NCBI GenBank assembly: GCA_035556735.1
Contig: DATMFF010000014.1
Coordinates: 62,001-126,000 of the forward strand
DNA: 64,000 bases
From: CANJBX01 sp035556735
GTDB taxonomy: Bacteria > Pseudomonadota > Alphaproteobacteria > Rhizobiales > Xanthobacteraceae
Reading direction: 5' to 3'
The notes beneath the pieces were generated by a model. It worked only from the letters and a program-made list of their open reading frames with translations, was not told where the DNA came from and made no database searches. The position numbers were made by a program, and so were the translations under genes. This document shows, in pieces, positions 51,662 to 59,860 of the stretch (position 1 is its first letter; each line of letters starts with the position of its first letter).

Positions 51662-52207
51662 TCATGCCGAATCAAATTCACTTCGCCTGCCGTATATGAC
51701 CAACCGGCAGGCCAGGAACAGGTGGGCAATGACAACAAGCGCGGGCGACCTGACGAAGTAGCGGCCGTCGCGCAAGATGACGGACCCCGACGCCAACAGG
51801 CGCTCCATCCGTATACCGACGATCGCACGGTTGCTGTAGTTTGCATCGAGTTCAGGCTCGCTGAGCCCCTGCGGGGACGCCAGCAGGAGCCGCAAAATCT
51901 GCACGCGCACGGATGTTTCCCCTGCCGCGATGAGGCACACGAGGACGAACGAACCGGCAACATACACCAGCATCAGCGCGATGATCAGAGCGGTCCAGCC
52001 TGCGAAACCAAGGGCCGGGTTGTCGCTCCCCATGGCTGCCGAGACGACCAGAGGAGCCCCGAGGAGTACCGGCAGCCCGGCGATGAAGCCGAGGCCGATG
52101 GACGGGACGAGCCGCCCCCGCAGAACCAGGCGGTGGGCGACTCCCTGGACGGCAAGGTTCACCCCCAGGGCGGCCGCAACGGCGAGGAAGAGCAGGAGTG
52201 TGCGCAT
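51662..52207 (-). CDS. Small membrane protein with C-terminal winged-helix-like domain
   Basis: A 181-residue protein I do not recognise. Three hydrophobic helices (about 3-22, 37-58, 70-95) are followed by a soluble part whose layout LRLLLASPQGLSEPELDAN, then IVGIRMERLLASGSVILRDGRYFV, reads as a winged helix: helix, helix, recognition helix, two-strand wing ending 'DGRYFV'. A fourth hydrophobic run follows. The neighbouring gene (52232) has the same plan, so they look like diverged paralogues. They may be membrane-bound regulators or scaffold proteins for the polysaccharide machinery. Confidence 0.65.
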   Translation of the reverse strand: MRTLLLFLAVAAALGVNLAVQGVAHRLVLRGRLVPSIGLGFIAGLPVLLGAPLVVSAAMGSDNPALGFAGWTALIIALMLVYVAGSFVLVCLIAAGETSVRVQILRLLLASPQGLSEPELDANYSNRAIVGIRMERLLASGSVILRDGRYFVRSPALVVIAHLFLACRLVIYGRRSEFDSA

Positions 52208-52231
52208 GGGTTTCGATCGGCGCTCGGCGGG

Positions 52232-52732
52232 TCATCCGGTAGGCGTGCGTCGCCCGATCAGGCGCCGATAAGCGTCCAGGACTGCAATCATCTTCGTTCC
52301 ACTCCCCGTGCACACGTAACGGCCGTTGCTGAGACGAACCAGCCCATCATTCAGCAGTCCGTGCAGGCGCGAATCTCTGTAGGGCCGCGATCTGTCGAAC
52401 TCGGTGATCAGTTCCGCCGGAGCGCCGGTGGTGCGCTTCGACCAAATGAACAGAACGAGCGATTGAGTGGGGCTCTCCGTTTCGATCGCGGTGTTCGCCA
52501 CGATGAAGGCGATCAGCAGCGACCAAGCGATCGAGCATGCCAGGAGCGCAGCATCGATTGGGTCGGAAGGCCGGAGCAGCGCGGTCCCGAGAACGACGAT
52601 CACCGGAACAACCGCGAACGGAAGCAGAAGCGGCAACAACGCCGCACGCAACGAGCCGCGGCGGCGCACCATCAATCCGTAAAGTGCAAGCGACACCACA
52701 AACGAGAGCAGAGCTATGCCCAGTTCGGCCAT
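52232..52732 (-). CDS. Small membrane protein with C-terminal winged-helix-like domain
   Basis: A 166-residue protein of unknown family. Three hydrophobic helices (about 3-20, 30-55, 63-83) come first, then a soluble domain with SRLHGLLNDGLVRLSNGRYVC, matching the recognition helix plus wing of the neighbouring 51662 protein (MERLLASGSVILRDGRYFV). The ATG at 52732 has GGAGG eight bases upstream, better placed than a GTG at 52738. It lies 24 bp before its presumed paralogue and 30 bp after the acyltransferase gene. Function unknown. Confidence 0.65.
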   Translation of the reverse strand: MAELGIALLSFVVSLALYGLMVRRRGSLRAALLPLLLPFAVVPVIVVLGTALLRPSDPIDAALLACSIAWSLLIAFIVANTAIETESPTQSLVLFIWSKRTTGAPAELITEFDRSRPYRDSRLHGLLNDGLVRLSNGRYVCTGSGTKMIAVLDAYRRLIGRRTPTG

Positions 52733-52762
52733 TCGCACTCCCTCCAGTCAGATTCGCAAATC

Positions 52763-53407
52763 TTATGAGCGAATTGGCCGGGCCGGAACGCCGACGACCG
52801 TCGTTGCAGCGGGGACCGGGCGGAGGACGCAAGCTCCCGCCCCAATCACCGCGTCATCGCCGATGGTCAAAGGGTCACCAGGCCGGCCGTTGCTGATGAC
52901 TGCGCCGGCACCGATGTAGGTCCGCCGGCCGATCCGGACCCAGCCGTTTATGTGCACGCCCGGATTCACATTCGCGAAGTCGTCGATGAACACGTCGTGG
53001 CTTATGCTGCAGGCGACGTTTATGTGAACATGACGTCCAAGTTCGATGTTTGTCGTGAGCACCGAACCGGGAGCGATCATGACGCCCTCCCCGAGTCGAA
53101 CATCGCGCGACAGGGGCGAACAGGCTGCAAGGGTTGCGAAGGAAAACCCGCGGCTCGCACACTTCGCGGCAAGCTTTTCTCTGATCTTCGGATCTCCTAC
53201 TCCGCAGATTATCGAAATCACGGCCGGGTCGAGCTTCCGGTCCTCGAAACGGAACACGGGGACTCCGTTCACACTGCTCCCCGCATTGTCGATATTGTCG
53301 TCGACAAAGCCGGTCAACGACAGCCCCGGCGCACGCCCTTCACGAATGTACGAGGCAATCTCGCGTCCGTGCCCCCCCACCCCGTAAACCGCTACTTGCC
53401 TGTCCAT
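52763..53407 (-). CDS. NeuD/PglD-family sugar acetyltransferase
   Basis: A 214-residue acetyltransferase with two parts: an N-terminal Rossmann-like domain (VAVYGVGGHGREIASYI), which binds the nucleotide sugar, and a left-handed beta-helix of hexapeptide repeats (ARDVRLGEGVMIAPG-like pattern from about 100). INVACSISHDVFIDDFANV contains the catalytic-histidine loop found in PglD. Such enzymes acetylate the amino group made by a DegT aminotransferase, so it pairs naturally with the DegT enzyme at 48286. It heads the minus-strand run 53407 to 48286. Confidence 0.87.
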   Translation of the reverse strand: MDRQVAVYGVGGHGREIASYIREGRAPGLSLTGFVDDNIDNAGSSVNGVPVFRFEDRKLDPAVISIICGVGDPKIREKLAAKCASRGFSFATLAACSPLSRDVRLGEGVMIAPGSVLTTNIELGRHVHINVACSISHDVFIDDFANVNPGVHINGWVRIGRRTYIGAGAVISNGRPGDPLTIGDDAVIGAGACVLRPVPAATTVVGVPARPIRS

Positions 53408-53663
53408 GCACTATCCCGTGCTGCGATTTACGTTTTCCGGGCTGTACACGCTCCCGCAGCGGCTCCCTCGACCTTCTTACCTTCCACAAATCCCGACGCC
53501 AAGCCCGGATGACCTTTGCCCGAACAGCCAACCCGGCAGGTGCGACAGCAACAGCGACCCGGCAAGCTTTCCAAAATGATCCGCACTTGTTAGACATCTC
53601 CAGGCCGGCACATTTGGCCGCAGCGCCCCGAAAAGCCGGCAACATCCAGCGATCGAACAGGCT

Positions 53664-54446
53664 ATGCAGAGCGAATCCAGCAGTCTCACGCGTTGGCCGG
53701 ACGTGGTCGAAGAGTTCCCCGACCTGGCGCCGACCTATGATGCGATGAGCAAGAACCTCGACGCGATGCGCGAGAATACCAAGCAGTATTATCGTTGGAT
53801 GGCCGCCGCCATGAAACCATGGCTGGGCAAGAGGACCATGGAAGTCGGAGCCGGTCCCGGACTCCTGACAGCCTTTATGAGCGACTTCGACTACTACCTG
53901 ATCACGGAGACATGGGCTCCCTATCTTGCCGATTTGCGGCGGATCGCCGGGGGAAGGCCGGGCGTTGAGATCAGAGACCTCGACGTCGGAGACTTGAACG
54001 CCAAGCGTTCCGAATTCCGTTCGCTGCAGCTCGACAGCATCTTCAGCACCAACATGCTCGAGCACATAAAGGACGACGTCGCCGTTCTTCGGGACATGGG
54101 CGATGCGGTCGGGCCGGGGCGTCGCGTTGTGAACCTTGTCCCCGCCTATCGATATCTCTACGGGGACTCGGACCGCGTCATCGGCCATTTTCGCAGATAC
54201 GAACCAGCTGAACTCCGCGCGAAGATGGAACTGGCGGGCTTGATTGTCGAAAGAATCATTCCGTTCAATCAGGCCGGCGTCTTTTCGTGGCTCCTGATCA
54301 ATAAGGTTCTGCGGCGCCAGAACGCGAGCGACGATCAATATGCGCTTTTCGATCGTTTCGTGCCGTTCTTCCGGCTTTGGGAAAACGTCGTGCGGCTTCC
54401 GGTCGGCCTCAGCCTGATTGGCGTCGGCCGCACGCCCGGTCCCTAG
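53664..54446 (+). CDS. SAM-dependent methyltransferase
   Basis: A 260-residue class I methyltransferase. TMEVGAGPGLLTAFM (about 58-72) is motif I; SIFSTNMLEHIKDDVAVLRDMG is the Methyltransf_11-type motif; HFRRYEPAELRAKMELAGL follows. It is the only plus-strand gene between 48.3 and 64 kb and has its own promoter in the 256-bp gap 53408-53663, where no gene is seen. In this class many members methylate lipids or glycans. The acceptor is unknown. Confidence 0.85.
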   Translation: MQSESSSLTRWPDVVEEFPDLAPTYDAMSKNLDAMRENTKQYYRWMAAAMKPWLGKRTMEVGAGPGLLTAFMSDFDYYLITETWAPYLADLRRIAGGRPGVEIRDLDVGDLNAKRSEFRSLQLDSIFSTNMLEHIKDDVAVLRDMGDAVGPGRRVVNLVPAYRYLYGDSDRVIGHFRRYEPAELRAKMELAGLIVERIIPFNQAGVFSWLLINKVLRRQNASDDQYALFDRFVPFFRLWENVVRLPVGLSLIGVGRTPGP

Positions 54447-54473
54447 CTTTTATCGACACGTACGCCGCCGCGG

Positions 54474-56870
54474 CTAGGGGCTCGCGGGTGCGAAGCGCTT
54501 GAACTGCTCCAACAGGCTCGGGACCGTCGTCTTGTCCACGATGGCGTACCCGTTGTTGGCGGGATCCAGCAACGTGCCCCTCGAAATCGGAAAGCCGGTG
54601 CTGTCGCACTCGCCAGGCTCGCCCAGCTCGATATTCACCCGACCGGCGCCGGCGGGCTGGACGAGCGCGTGACGCTTGCCGGCGAGTTCGCCCAAGGTCG
54701 CACCTGTCGCGATGACCGCGCTCTCGCCGTTCGGCATGATCTGCGTCACACGGAAGCGCAGCCGTTCGCCGGAAGACGCGCCGTAGATGATCGGCACTGA
54801 AAAGGCCGTGGCGTTGGTCGTCGTGCTGTCCCAATAAAGATACGGCCTGAACATCAGATACCCGGTTCGTCGCGGATCGATATCCGCGGGAAGCGCGCCC
54901 GAACCGAATACGATCGGCCCGCCTCCCACGAGATGGCCCAGGAGCGCAAGGCGATGCTCCCCCGGACGGGAGCAATGCGTGACCGGCATTTCTTGAAGAT
55001 CGGTCGTCGCCTGAGCGATGATGTTGAGCCAACCGGCGTCGGTCCGCGGCTCCGCCGTCAGCGAGAAACGCGCGGTCATGTTCTTCATCATGTAGGTGAA
55101 CATCTCCAATTCCCAGCGCGTGTAGATGAAATTCGTGCGCTGAGACCTCTGGAGGACCTGCGTTAGATCCGGGGTGACCGTATCCTGAATGGCCGAGACC
55201 ACCTGCGGGCGGAAATGGGCTCTGACGACGTAGATCAAGCTGCGCTGGTGATTGGCCAGAAAACTGTTGCCCGCGATCACAAAATTCGCCGTTCCAGCGA
55301 CGAAGACCGCGACGACAGTGGCAATCGCCAGCGGACGCCGCATGGCAAGCCTCGCATCCCAGAGCCATGCAAATGCCGGCGCCGAGATCGCAATGGCAAA
55401 CGCATAATATATTCCAACAGCCTCGGCATACTTGATGTGTGCATTGTAGGCGAAGTGCCGCAAGAACAAACTCAAGGCGAGCCACAGCACGAACCACGCG
55501 GCGCTGCTGCTCCGTCGCTGACGATATGCAACGACAACGCATACCAGCAGCAGCCACGGCAGCAATCCAAGAATGACGGACTGCTCCCAGGCGCCGAATC
55601 CGGGGTCGACGTCGGCCACGCCTCTGAACCGATACCCGTTCGGAAACCGGTAATTCAGGTCATCCGAGATCCACCAAAGGAAATGCGATCGAAAGAACTC
55701 ATTGAATGTGGCAATCAGGTCCTTGTGAGATTGCGCGCTCAGAGAAAGAATCATGTTCGGAACATCGGCAAACATGAGCTGCAGCGTGCCGATCGCGATG
55801 TTCGTGCCTGCCGCCACCACCGAAAACGGCGAATTGGTCACTGCAAAGGCCGCGAACAGCTTGCCCGCCTGCAGGTAATTGATCACGAGCGGCGGCAGCG
55901 CCATGCTGCCGGCCAGCAGGACGCCGAGCGCGATGCCACGCCAGTTGTGGACGAGTCTGTCCGCGAGCCCGAGGCGGCCCGCGCGCGTGCCAAGCAACAA
56001 CAGCCCGGCGACAAGGAAGGCCGGATAATAGAAGACCCCGTGCAGCTTGGTCCCGAAGCTCAGGCCGAGGGCGGCGCCAGCCAAGGCGGCATCGACCACG
56101 CTGCGCGAGTGCCACCACCGCCATGCGAACAGCGCGGCGCACACGGCGGGCACGCCGGCAATCATGTCATCGTTGGTGGACGTTGCCGAAACCACCACCG
56201 CAGGCGCGGTGAAATAAAGAATGGCGGCGAGCGTAGCCGCCGCCCGGGAGGTCCCCAATGCCCTTGCCAGCGCGGCAACGCCCGCGGCCCCGGCCAGCCA
56301 GCAAACCAGGCCGACCGCCACGAACACGCGCCCGTCGAGCGCGTGGAGACCGGGTATCAAATACAGAAATACGGCACCGAACGGATAAAGCGTGAGACGC
56401 GGGTCGAAGGCCGCAAAATGCAGGAGATTACCCTGCCCGATATACAGCATCACGCGCGGGAATCGGTAAGCAAGCGTGTCGAAATTGTTGGGCGCGAAGT
56501 AGATCACGATCAACACGCTGGCGACGAACGCTCCGGCAGAACCGAGCAGAGCGGCGCGGGTCAACAGCCATTCGCCCCGTGTCGGGGCGAACTCGCGCTC
56601 CAGCGTATCCTTCGGCATCGCTCGCAGCGCCGGCAACAAGATGAGGCACTGAAGCGCCGATACGAGGACTGAAACAACGAAATAGACCCAAGCGTTACCC
56701 AGCAACGAGAAGACACTGACCGCGTAAGCCGCAAATCCAAGGGCAGTCCAAATCAGAATGAACCCGACGGCGATCCGCGCTGCAGCTCCTGCCCTGTAGT
56801 GGCTGGCGGCATAGCCTGCGAACAATCCGACAAGAGCAATATTCGATGCAGCCGCAAGCGCACCGGTCAT
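54474..56870 (-). CDS. Large polytopic membrane protein, possible GT-C glycosyltransferase
   Basis: A 798-residue protein with about 12 helices followed by a soluble C-terminal domain of about 250 residues. After the first helices comes NFDTLAYRFPRVMLYIGQGNLLHF, where the acidic residue is placed as in GT-C transferases. Its paralogue at 59861 has NPDSIVYRFPRAYWYFGQGSLAHF and shares the TSTNDD(E)-I and GTKLHVMFYWP-like blocks, so the two form a family. The ATG at 56870 (MTGALAAASN) is chosen over a longer, more polar extension. It probably adds sugars to lipid-linked glycan on the periplasmic face. Confidence 0.72.
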   Translation of the reverse strand: MTGALAAASNIALVGLFAGYAASHYRAGAAARIAVGFILIWTALGFAAYAVSVFSLLGNAWVYFVVSVLVSALQCLILLPALRAMPKDTLEREFAPTRGEWLLTRAALLGSAGAFVASVLIVIYFAPNNFDTLAYRFPRVMLYIGQGNLLHFAAFDPRLTLYPFGAVFLYLIPGLHALDGRVFVAVGLVCWLAGAAGVAALARALGTSRAAATLAAILYFTAPAVVVSATSTNDDMIAGVPAVCAALFAWRWWHSRSVVDAALAGAALGLSFGTKLHGVFYYPAFLVAGLLLLGTRAGRLGLADRLVHNWRGIALGVLLAGSMALPPLVINYLQAGKLFAAFAVTNSPFSVVAAGTNIAIGTLQLMFADVPNMILSLSAQSHKDLIATFNEFFRSHFLWWISDDLNYRFPNGYRFRGVADVDPGFGAWEQSVILGLLPWLLLVCVVVAYRQRRSSSAAWFVLWLALSLFLRHFAYNAHIKYAEAVGIYYAFAIAISAPAFAWLWDARLAMRRPLAIATVVAVFVAGTANFVIAGNSFLANHQRSLIYVVRAHFRPQVVSAIQDTVTPDLTQVLQRSQRTNFIYTRWELEMFTYMMKNMTARFSLTAEPRTDAGWLNIIAQATTDLQEMPVTHCSRPGEHRLALLGHLVGGGPIVFGSGALPADIDPRRTGYLMFRPYLYWDSTTTNATAFSVPIIYGASSGERLRFRVTQIMPNGESAVIATGATLGELAGKRHALVQPAGAGRVNIELGEPGECDSTGFPISRGTLLDPANNGYAIVDKTTVPSLLEQFKRFAPASP

Positions 56871-56945
56871 TTGGCGATCCCGAATTTTGCGGAGTTGACC
56901 CCGAATAAAAACCGTACACGAAAGCGCCTGGAGCGCCAATAGAGG

Positions 56946-58202
56946 CTAGGGCGTTGGCGGCCGCAACGGCTCGGCCTGAAGGTAACGCTCCGCCATGACG
57001 ACAATGACGAGGTCGGGGCGGACTTCCTCCACGAGCTTGAAGTTCAGCGCGGCGCCATTGTTGTGCGTATACACCACGTCTCGAAACGTCTGGTACAGCG
57101 CCGTCGGACCCATGACGAAGTCGGTGAACGAATCGGCAAAGACCACCGCTCGCGGCCGATCGACGAGATCCGTCTTGTAGTGGAACACGTGCCATCCCCA
57201 GGAAGCGCCCGGCTTCGGCGCCACGACGTCGCTGCCGAGAACATGGCTCGGGCTGCGCCGCCGCAACCCCTCCACCGTTTCGTCGCCGATCAGCGTCCAC
57301 CGCGGCGCAAGCGGCGTTGGCGGATAGGGCGGTATGTACGGGTAAAGATCGAGAAGGTTGAGATGCCACGCGAGGTCCGATGGATCCGGCATCGAGACCA
57401 CGTCGAAGTCGTCGATCTTCAGCGCGGGAACGTCGGGAAACCGGCCATGGATGCGCTTCATCAATTCCGTGTAGCCGACAAGTGCGCCCCGCTGGTTCCA
57501 GTGGCTGTCCCGCTTGCTGTAAACCCGGTGAGACTTCTTTTCTTCCAGCAACGCCGGGCGGAAATCGACGAACTCGAGGGGAGAGCCCCTTTCACGCAGA
57601 CGCTTGACGATCTGCTCGAGTCGCGTCGTCGACCCCGGTGGATAAGCCGGCAGAAGCTCGGGATAGATTGTCGGCTTGTCGGGCGCGACCGCGATATAGA
57701 ACGCGATGTTGCGGCGGTTCATCCACGCCTGCACCGCTTCGAGCGTGTCGATCCAGCGGTCGACGTCTTCCACACGTCTGAAGACGTTCTGGCCCGTATG
57801 CTGCTGCAGCAACTGTTCGTAATTGTACGCGTAGAACAGCCAGCCATCCGACCCGAAAACGACATTGCTGACGCTGCTCACTCCTAGCTTGTAGCGCGCC
57901 AGGCTGTTCGCGGTGATCATCATCCCGCGCAGGCCGAAGTGACTGTTGATGTACGCACTGACCTGTCGCGGGTATGCGGCAGCGGCGCGAAAGTCCGTCG
58001 GAAAGGCGGGCCACGGCGTCGGGGCGCGGTTTTCATGGACCGGCCAGCTCGGTGCGCCGAGCAGAGTGGCGGCCCCGGGCGTCAGGATAAACGCAAGGAA
58101 CAGGACAATGGTGATCCAATTCAGGATCGCCCCGCGGCGGTCCACAGCGAACGCCGGCACCTCGATCCTGGAATAATCCTGCGTTGTCGCACGATCTGTC
58201 AT
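56946..58202 (-). CDS. AlgX/AlgJ-like SGNH acetyltransferase
   Basis: A 418-residue membrane-anchored periplasmic protein: one N-terminal helix (about 26-46) and then an AlgX/AlgJ-type SGNH domain. Motifs are FGSDGWLFY, KRDSHWNQRGA (the Asp/His pair) and VVFADSFTDFVM with the serine nucleophile. Such proteins receive acyl groups moved across the membrane by an AlgI-type MBOAT and place them on a polysaccharide. The MBOAT gene lies 9 bp upstream in the same direction, so the pair is an O-acetylation module. Confidence 0.88.
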   Translation of the reverse strand: MTDRATTQDYSRIEVPAFAVDRRGAILNWITIVLFLAFILTPGAATLLGAPSWPVHENRAPTPWPAFPTDFRAAAAYPRQVSAYINSHFGLRGMMITANSLARYKLGVSSVSNVVFGSDGWLFYAYNYEQLLQQHTGQNVFRRVEDVDRWIDTLEAVQAWMNRRNIAFYIAVAPDKPTIYPELLPAYPPGSTTRLEQIVKRLRERGSPLEFVDFRPALLEEKKSHRVYSKRDSHWNQRGALVGYTELMKRIHGRFPDVPALKIDDFDVVSMPDPSDLAWHLNLLDLYPYIPPYPPTPLAPRWTLIGDETVEGLRRRSPSHVLGSDVVAPKPGASWGWHVFHYKTDLVDRPRAVVFADSFTDFVMGPTALYQTFRDVVYTHNNGAALNFKLVEEVRPDLVIVVMAERYLQAEPLRPPTP

Positions 58203-58211
58203 GGCGGCGCC

Positions 58212-59645
58212 CTAGAAACGGAAATAGATGAACGGGTTGTAGGCCCCGCCGGCGAGGCTGAGCGCCGAGAGGATGAGCAGAGCGGCGAAGCCGGTCGTCG
58301 CCAGCCCTGCAGTCGCGTAATCGGGAGCAGGCACGGACACGCGCTCCACGGGAATCTTCCATCTTCGCTTGAGCGCGGGAACGACCGGCGCTGCCGCGAC
58401 CACCCCTGCCCCCAGCGCCAGCAATACATCGGCGGTCAGAAACCGTCTCAACGTGGGCGCGTCCGGCGAGACGGAGCCGAACCCGGCCATCGCCTGCAAG
58501 AAGTTCAGCGCGCCTTGGACCGACGTCGAGCGGAAGAAGACCCACGTCACCATCACGGCCAGCAGAACGTAGACGTGCGCGAGCGTTGCGGGAAGCCGCG
58601 GCAGAATGCGCCCGAACGCGCCGCGCTCGAGCACGAGCAGAACGCCGTGCAGCATTCCCCAGATGATGAAGGTCCACGCCGCGCCATGCCACAGGCCGCA
58701 CAGCAGGAAGACCGTCACCAGGTTGACGTAGGTTCGCCTGTTGGAAACCCTGTTGCCGCCGAGCGGAATGTAGACGTAATCGCGAAACCACGACGAGAGG
58801 GTGATGTGCCAGCGGCGCCAGAAATCGGTGATCGATCGGGCGGCATAGGGATAGTAGAAATTCCGCGGGAACGTAAATCCGATCACCAGGCCGAGGCCGA
58901 TTGCCATCAGCGAGTAGCCGCCGAAGTCGAAATAGATCTGAATCGTGTAGGAGATTACGCCGAGCCACGCCAACTGCGCGGTGATCAGCTCTCTCGGCAG
59001 TTCGAAAATGCCGTCCGCCACGACGGCAACGGTGTTCGCGATGAGAACTTTCTGCGCGAGCCCGATGATGAACAGACGAATTCCCGCCGCGGTCCGCGCG
59101 GACGTCAAGACCGGATTATGAAGCTCTTTCGCGATGGTCTTGTAACGGATGATCGGGCCGGCGATCAGCTGCGGAAACATCGAGATGTAAATCGCCAGGT
59201 CGCGGAAGCTTCGCTCCGGAGGAACATGTTTGCGATAGACATCGACGAGGTAAGATATCGCGTGGAACGTGAAGAAGGAGATGCCGAGCGGCATCGGCAC
59301 ATCAAGTACGTGCGAATGCCCGGCCCCCGGGATGATCACCGCGCGCACCGTGTCGACGAGGAAATTGAGGTACTTGAAAAAGCCGAGAGGGATGAGGTTC
59401 GCCGCCACTCCTATGGTGAGCCAAATTCGCTCGCGGCCAAAAGCCTGCGCGTCGTGGATCTTCAATCCGAGCCAGTAGTTCATCGCAATCGCAAGAAGGA
59501 GCAGGAAGACGTAAAAGGGCTCCCCCCATGCGTAGAAGATCAGGCTCCCGACAAGGACGAGCGCCTTGTTTGTTCCCGATGCGTAAAAGGCGAATAGGAA
59601 GACAGGTAGAAAATAAAACAGGAAGTCGATCGAACTGAAAACCAC
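58212..59645 (-). CDS. MBOAT family O-acyltransferase (AlgI-like)
   Basis: A 477-residue membrane-bound O-acyltransferase. It starts VVFSSIDFLFYFLPVFL, as AlgI proteins do, and has the MBOAT signatures FPQLIAGPIIRY, FDFGGYSLMAIGLG, DFWRRWHITLSSWFRDYVYIPLGGNR and the catalytic histidine in GLWHGAAW. The start is a GTG at 59645 behind GGGGTGGGG; upstream in-frame codons encode a low-similarity stretch. It passes acetyl from the cytoplasm to the AlgX-like partner. The acetylated sugar is not known. Confidence 0.93.
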   Translation of the reverse strand: MVFSSIDFLFYFLPVFLFAFYASGTNKALVLVGSLIFYAWGEPFYVFLLLLAIAMNYWLGLKIHDAQAFGRERIWLTIGVAANLIPLGFFKYLNFLVDTVRAVIIPGAGHSHVLDVPMPLGISFFTFHAISYLVDVYRKHVPPERSFRDLAIYISMFPQLIAGPIIRYKTIAKELHNPVLTSARTAAGIRLFIIGLAQKVLIANTVAVVADGIFELPRELITAQLAWLGVISYTIQIYFDFGGYSLMAIGLGLVIGFTFPRNFYYPYAARSITDFWRRWHITLSSWFRDYVYIPLGGNRVSNRRTYVNLVTVFLLCGLWHGAAWTFIIWGMLHGVLLVLERGAFGRILPRLPATLAHVYVLLAVMVTWVFFRSTSVQGALNFLQAMAGFGSVSPDAPTLRRFLTADVLLALGAGVVAAAPVVPALKRRWKIPVERVSVPAPDYATAGLATTGFAALLILSALSLAGGAYNPFIYFRF

Positions 59646-59826
59646 GGCTGCCCCACCCCAAATCCTCTGGCGTAGACTGCCAAAGGGCGCCCTGCCCATC
59701 GCGCCTGCTGACGACCCGGCGATTCCTGCCGCTAGCGATAGCCCACTGAAATCTGATACCCGACCGATCCGGGATTTCCAACACCACCCATGGCCGGCGG
59801 CCGCGGCTTGGCCGTGCATCCGCGAA

Positions 59827-59845
59827 ACCGCCGCCCTCAGGCGGT
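59827..59845. terminator. Hairpin downstream of the 59861 gene
   Basis: Inverted repeat ACCGCC and GGCGGT with a 7-base centre, beginning 16 bp after the stop of the large membrane-protein gene on the minus strand and followed by TTTC. It is a weak intrinsic-terminator candidate in the 215-bp gap 59646-59860. Nothing else is evident there. Confidence 0.4.
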
Positions 59846-59860
59846 GCCTTGCAACCGCAA

